A DNA stretch of 64,000 bases from Bacillota bacterium (lineage in GTDB: Bacteria > Bacillota > Clostridia > Lachnospirales > Lachnospiraceae): contig JAEWSH010000032.1 in NCBI GenBank assembly GCA_023398375.1, positions 1-64,000 of the forward strand, in the 5' to 3' direction. A program made the translations under genes and the position numbers. Below are positions 62,211-64,000 of this stretch, piece by piece. The notes below the pieces were generated by a model. The model saw only the letters and a list, made by a program, of their open reading frames with translations, made no database searches and was not told the origin of the DNA. Each line of letters starts with the position of its first letter. Positions within the stretch are counted from its first letter, which is position 1.

Positions 62211-62474
62211 TTAACCTTCAACTATTAAATATCTTCCATCACCAATGTCAAAAACTTCTGAAGCTTCTAATATCTCTTCTTCGTCCTGACCATCAATATC
62301 AATGCCTTCTTCTTCGAAGTATTCTATTACTTCTTGTGCAGAGTTAACAACTACTGCCATACATTCTTCCAAATATGCTTCTGCTTCTTCTAAATTTTCA
62401 ACAACCCGGTCTGGAAACAGCTGTAACTGATTTTTTAAAAAGCATGCTATTACGGCATCATCAAATTCATGCAT
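62211..62474 (-). CDS. Small acidic protein, unknown function
   Basis: An 87-aa protein, very rich in Glu and Asp, with no membrane segment. I do not recognise the family. The N-terminal helix (HEFDDAVIACFLKNQLQLF) is followed by an acidic helical region and the end DGRYLIVEG. A promoter with perfect TTGACA lies upstream, and GGAG lies eleven bases before the ATG. The terminator next to its stop supports a real, monocistronic gene. Confidence 0.7.
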   Translation of the reverse strand: MHEFDDAVIACFLKNQLQLFPDRVVENLEEAEAYLEECMAVVVNSAQEVIEYFEEEGIDIDGQDEEEILEASEVFDIGDGRYLIVEG

Positions 62475-62545
62475 CTATGTCTCAACTCCTATCTTTTCAA
62501 TATTAATATTCAAGTCACACCAAGTTGATATAACTCTATGGTATA

Positions 62546-62574
62546 TTTATAATATGTGGTCTTACATTTGTCAA
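62546..62574 (-). promoter_or_regulatory. Promoter of the small acidic protein gene
   Basis: TTGACA (62574-62569) and TATAAA (62551-62546) with a 17-bp spacer on the minus strand, about 70 bp upstream of the start codon. Confidence 0.7.
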
Positions 62575-62614
62575 TCATAAGTTAACAACTTTAGAAACAA
62601 CTTTTTGTCTGCCT

Positions 62615-63406
62615 CTAAATCAACTCTTTTAATACTTGATAAACACCTTTTTCCCAGTATGGCGGACAGATATGTTTTGCCCACTTTTTTACTTCTTCCC
62701 TTGCATTGGCAACCACATAACTTTCCCCTGCTGCCTGCAGCATTCCAATATCATTTGCATTATCTCCGAAAGCCATTGTGGCTGTTTTGGATATCCCGAA
62801 GTATTCCTGCAAATACTGCAGCGCACGCCCTTTATCAACAGATGCATCCATAAAATCAACCCATTCCTCTCCGGCCAGACATGTTTTCACGTGTGATTCC
62901 CATTTTGGAATGAATACTTTTTCACCAAGTTCCCGAATGCTTCCTTTTCGAAAAATTGCAATCTTAATAATCGTAATATCTTCTGCCAGAATATCCTTTA
63001 CGACCTGATATTTATTATGATAACTATAATGAATCAAATCGATAAACTCACGATTTTCAGTCTCAAGATAGCTTCCGTCAGGTGTTGACACGATAATCTC
63101 ACATGTATCTTTATAGTTGCGGTAATCCTGAATAATCCCTACTGCTTCTTCCCGTTTCATTGCTTTTACATATAAATCATTTCCCTGATATCTGATATGA
63201 GCACCATTTTCAGCAATATACGCAATCTCATCTTTAATTTTACTAAATACTTTTCGAATACTATGATACTGTCTGCCACTTGCCACTACACATATATTTC
63301 CCTGCGTAATCAGCGAATGCATAGTTTCCGGAATCACATCTTCCACGACCGGTGATGAGTCTTTTACCAAAGTGCCGTCAATATCCGTTGCAATCAATCT
63401 TTTCAT
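62615..63406 (-). CDS. Cof-type HAD hydrolase
   Basis: A 263-aa HAD phosphatase, C2-capped. Motif I is ATDIDGTLV (Asp8, Asp10), motif II is VASGRQ, and the later motifs are DKGRALQYL and AFGDNANDIGML. It overlaps the next HAD gene upstream by 4 bp (ATGA), so the two are translated as a pair. It is a paralogue of the plus-strand Cof-type protein at 61313. The substrate is unknown. Confidence 0.92.
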   Translation of the reverse strand: MKRLIATDIDGTLVKDSSPVVEDVIPETMHSLITQGNICVVASGRQYHSIRKVFSKIKDEIAYIAENGAHIRYQGNDLYVKAMKREEAVGIIQDYRNYKDTCEIIVSTPDGSYLETENREFIDLIHYSYHNKYQVVKDILAEDITIIKIAIFRKGSIRELGEKVFIPKWESHVKTCLAGEEWVDFMDASVDKGRALQYLQEYFGISKTATMAFGDNANDIGMLQAAGESYVVANAREEVKKWAKHICPPYWEKGVYQVLKELI

Positions 63407-64000
63407 AATCTTAATAATTCAGCAGGCTGCATGATAATTGCATCCGCATGATTCTCCTCTAATTCTTGTCTGTCCCGAAAGCCCCACAATACACCAACTG
63501 TAAATACACCCGCTGCCTTTCCAGTTTTCATATCAACACTGGTATCTCCAATATATACAATATCTGACAACTCCACATGTAATGTTTCTGCAATATGAAA
63601 AATTCCATCAGGGCTTGGTTTTTTTCTAAGCTCCGGCGTTTGTCCCTGAATCACATCAAACAGTTCAGCTCCGAATAAGGTATGAATCACTTCCACGGTT
63701 CTTGCATGTGGCTTATTTGAATTCACGGCAAGTAGAATTCCAAGCTTTTTAAACTCCTTCAGGGTATCTACAATTCCTGCATAAGGTACTACCTGATACA
63801 TGCAGTCCTCCTTGAAGTTCTTTTCAAATTGTCCCTTAGCATCTTTATAATATGTCAGATTAATATCACCAGAAGCAATAAGTGCACGCTTTACCAGCTC
63901 TGCTGCACCATCACCCACAAAATATCGATATCTGTCTCTCTCAAATGGTGCATAACCAAATTTTGCGATTGTCCTGTTCGTGCAATACGCTATGGAATCC
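63403..64000 (-). CDS. HAD hydrolase, phosphoglycolate phosphatase-like (5' end outside the window)
   Basis: The frame is open from the stop at 63403 to the window edge, giving 198 codons of a larger protein. The visible part begins in the alpha-helical C1 cap (DSIAYCTNRTIAKFGYAPF), runs through FVGDGAAELVKRAL, then motif II (LAVNSNKPH), motif III (KKPSPDGIF) and motif IV (YIGDTSVDMKTGKAAG). Motif I with the nucleophile Asp lies beyond 64000. A GTG at 63918 is inside the cap and not the real start. Gph-like proteins act on phosphoglycolate or other small phosphates. Confidence 0.85.
   Translation of the reverse strand, partial: DSIAYCTNRTIAKFGYAPFERDRYRYFVGDGAAELVKRALIASGDINLTYYKDAKGQFEKNFKEDCMYQVVPYAGIVDTLKEFKKLGILLAVNSNKPHARTVEVIHTLFGAELFDVIQGQTPELRKKPSPDGIFHIAETLHVELSDIVYIGDTSVDMKTGKAAGVFTVGVLWGFRDRQELEENHADAIIMQPAELLRL

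Noticed and set aside
1..64000. CRISPR array, tRNA, rRNA, prophage or conjugative genes
   Set aside because: No short direct-repeat/spacer pattern, cloverleaf with CCA-type end, ribosomal RNA core sequence, or phage structural genes were seen on either strand.

Overview
The window is AT-rich and densely packed with genes, almost all on the minus strand. It looks like core chromosome of a Gram-positive anaerobe of the class Clostridia, most likely family Lachnospiraceae. The evidence is AGGAGG-type ribosome binding sites, a CIRCE-controlled groES-groEL pair, a T-box in front of the trp operon, a meso-DAP-type MurE, PASTA kinase PrkC, oxygen-independent HemZ, and a SCIFF peptide with its radical SAM maturase. 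No prophage, CRISPR array, tRNA or rRNA was seen. The only classical mobile element is the 5' end of a probable group II intron at the left edge.

Layout, in the direction of minus-strand transcription from high to low coordinates. (1) 62.2-64.0 kb holds HAD phosphatases and a small acidic protein. A plus-strand group (ABC-F ATPase, PHP phosphoesterase, Cof-type HAD) lies at 58.6-62.1 kb. (2) 52.5-58.55 kb is a trp operon, E-G-C-F-B-A, behind a consensus promoter and a T-box; trpD is absent. (3) 48.3-52.4 kb carries a degenerate GGDEF protein, groES-groEL and a small coiled-coil protein. (4) 39.4-48.0 kb carries a VOC protein, apt, relA, an MBL hydrolase, hemZ, hisS and aspS. (5) 34.8-39.0 kb is a looser region: an Sfp-type phosphopantetheinyl transferase, an orphan LytTR regulator, a cell-wall amidase, a plus-strand CNNM/CorC membrane protein and a TIGR04086-like membrane protein. 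(6) 28.7-34.7 kb carries the SCIFF precursor (47 aa), its maturase, a fused secDF, and recJ. (7) 13.4-28.2 kb is a long housekeeping run: murE, priA, def, fmt, Zn-peptidase, rsmB, rlmN, stp, prkC, rsgA, rpe, ychF, lgt. (8) 0.2-13.2 kb is the dcw division and cell-wall cluster: mraZ, rsmH, ftsL, two class B PBPs, mraY, murD, ftsW, murA, ftsQ, ftsZ.

Genes that work together: the dcw cluster, murE, prkC/stp, lgt and the amidase serve envelope growth and division. def/fmt, rsmB, rlmN, rsgA, ychF, aspS, hisS and the ABC-F protein serve translation. relA and apt link nucleotide metabolism to the stringent response.

The most interesting content is in the intergenic regions. I found a 168-bp structured repeat in two copies (28338-28505, 57977-58144), a second repeat family in three copies (13252-13349, 39157-39365, 48161-48258), and a 247-bp nested palindrome (30540-30786). 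Both copies of the first repeat, and the group II intron, sit immediately 3' of intrinsic terminators. The second family also lies close behind hairpins. This suggests that several unrelated element types use terminator hairpins as insertion sites. A four-box MraZ operator with an exact 10-bp period lies in front of mraZ.
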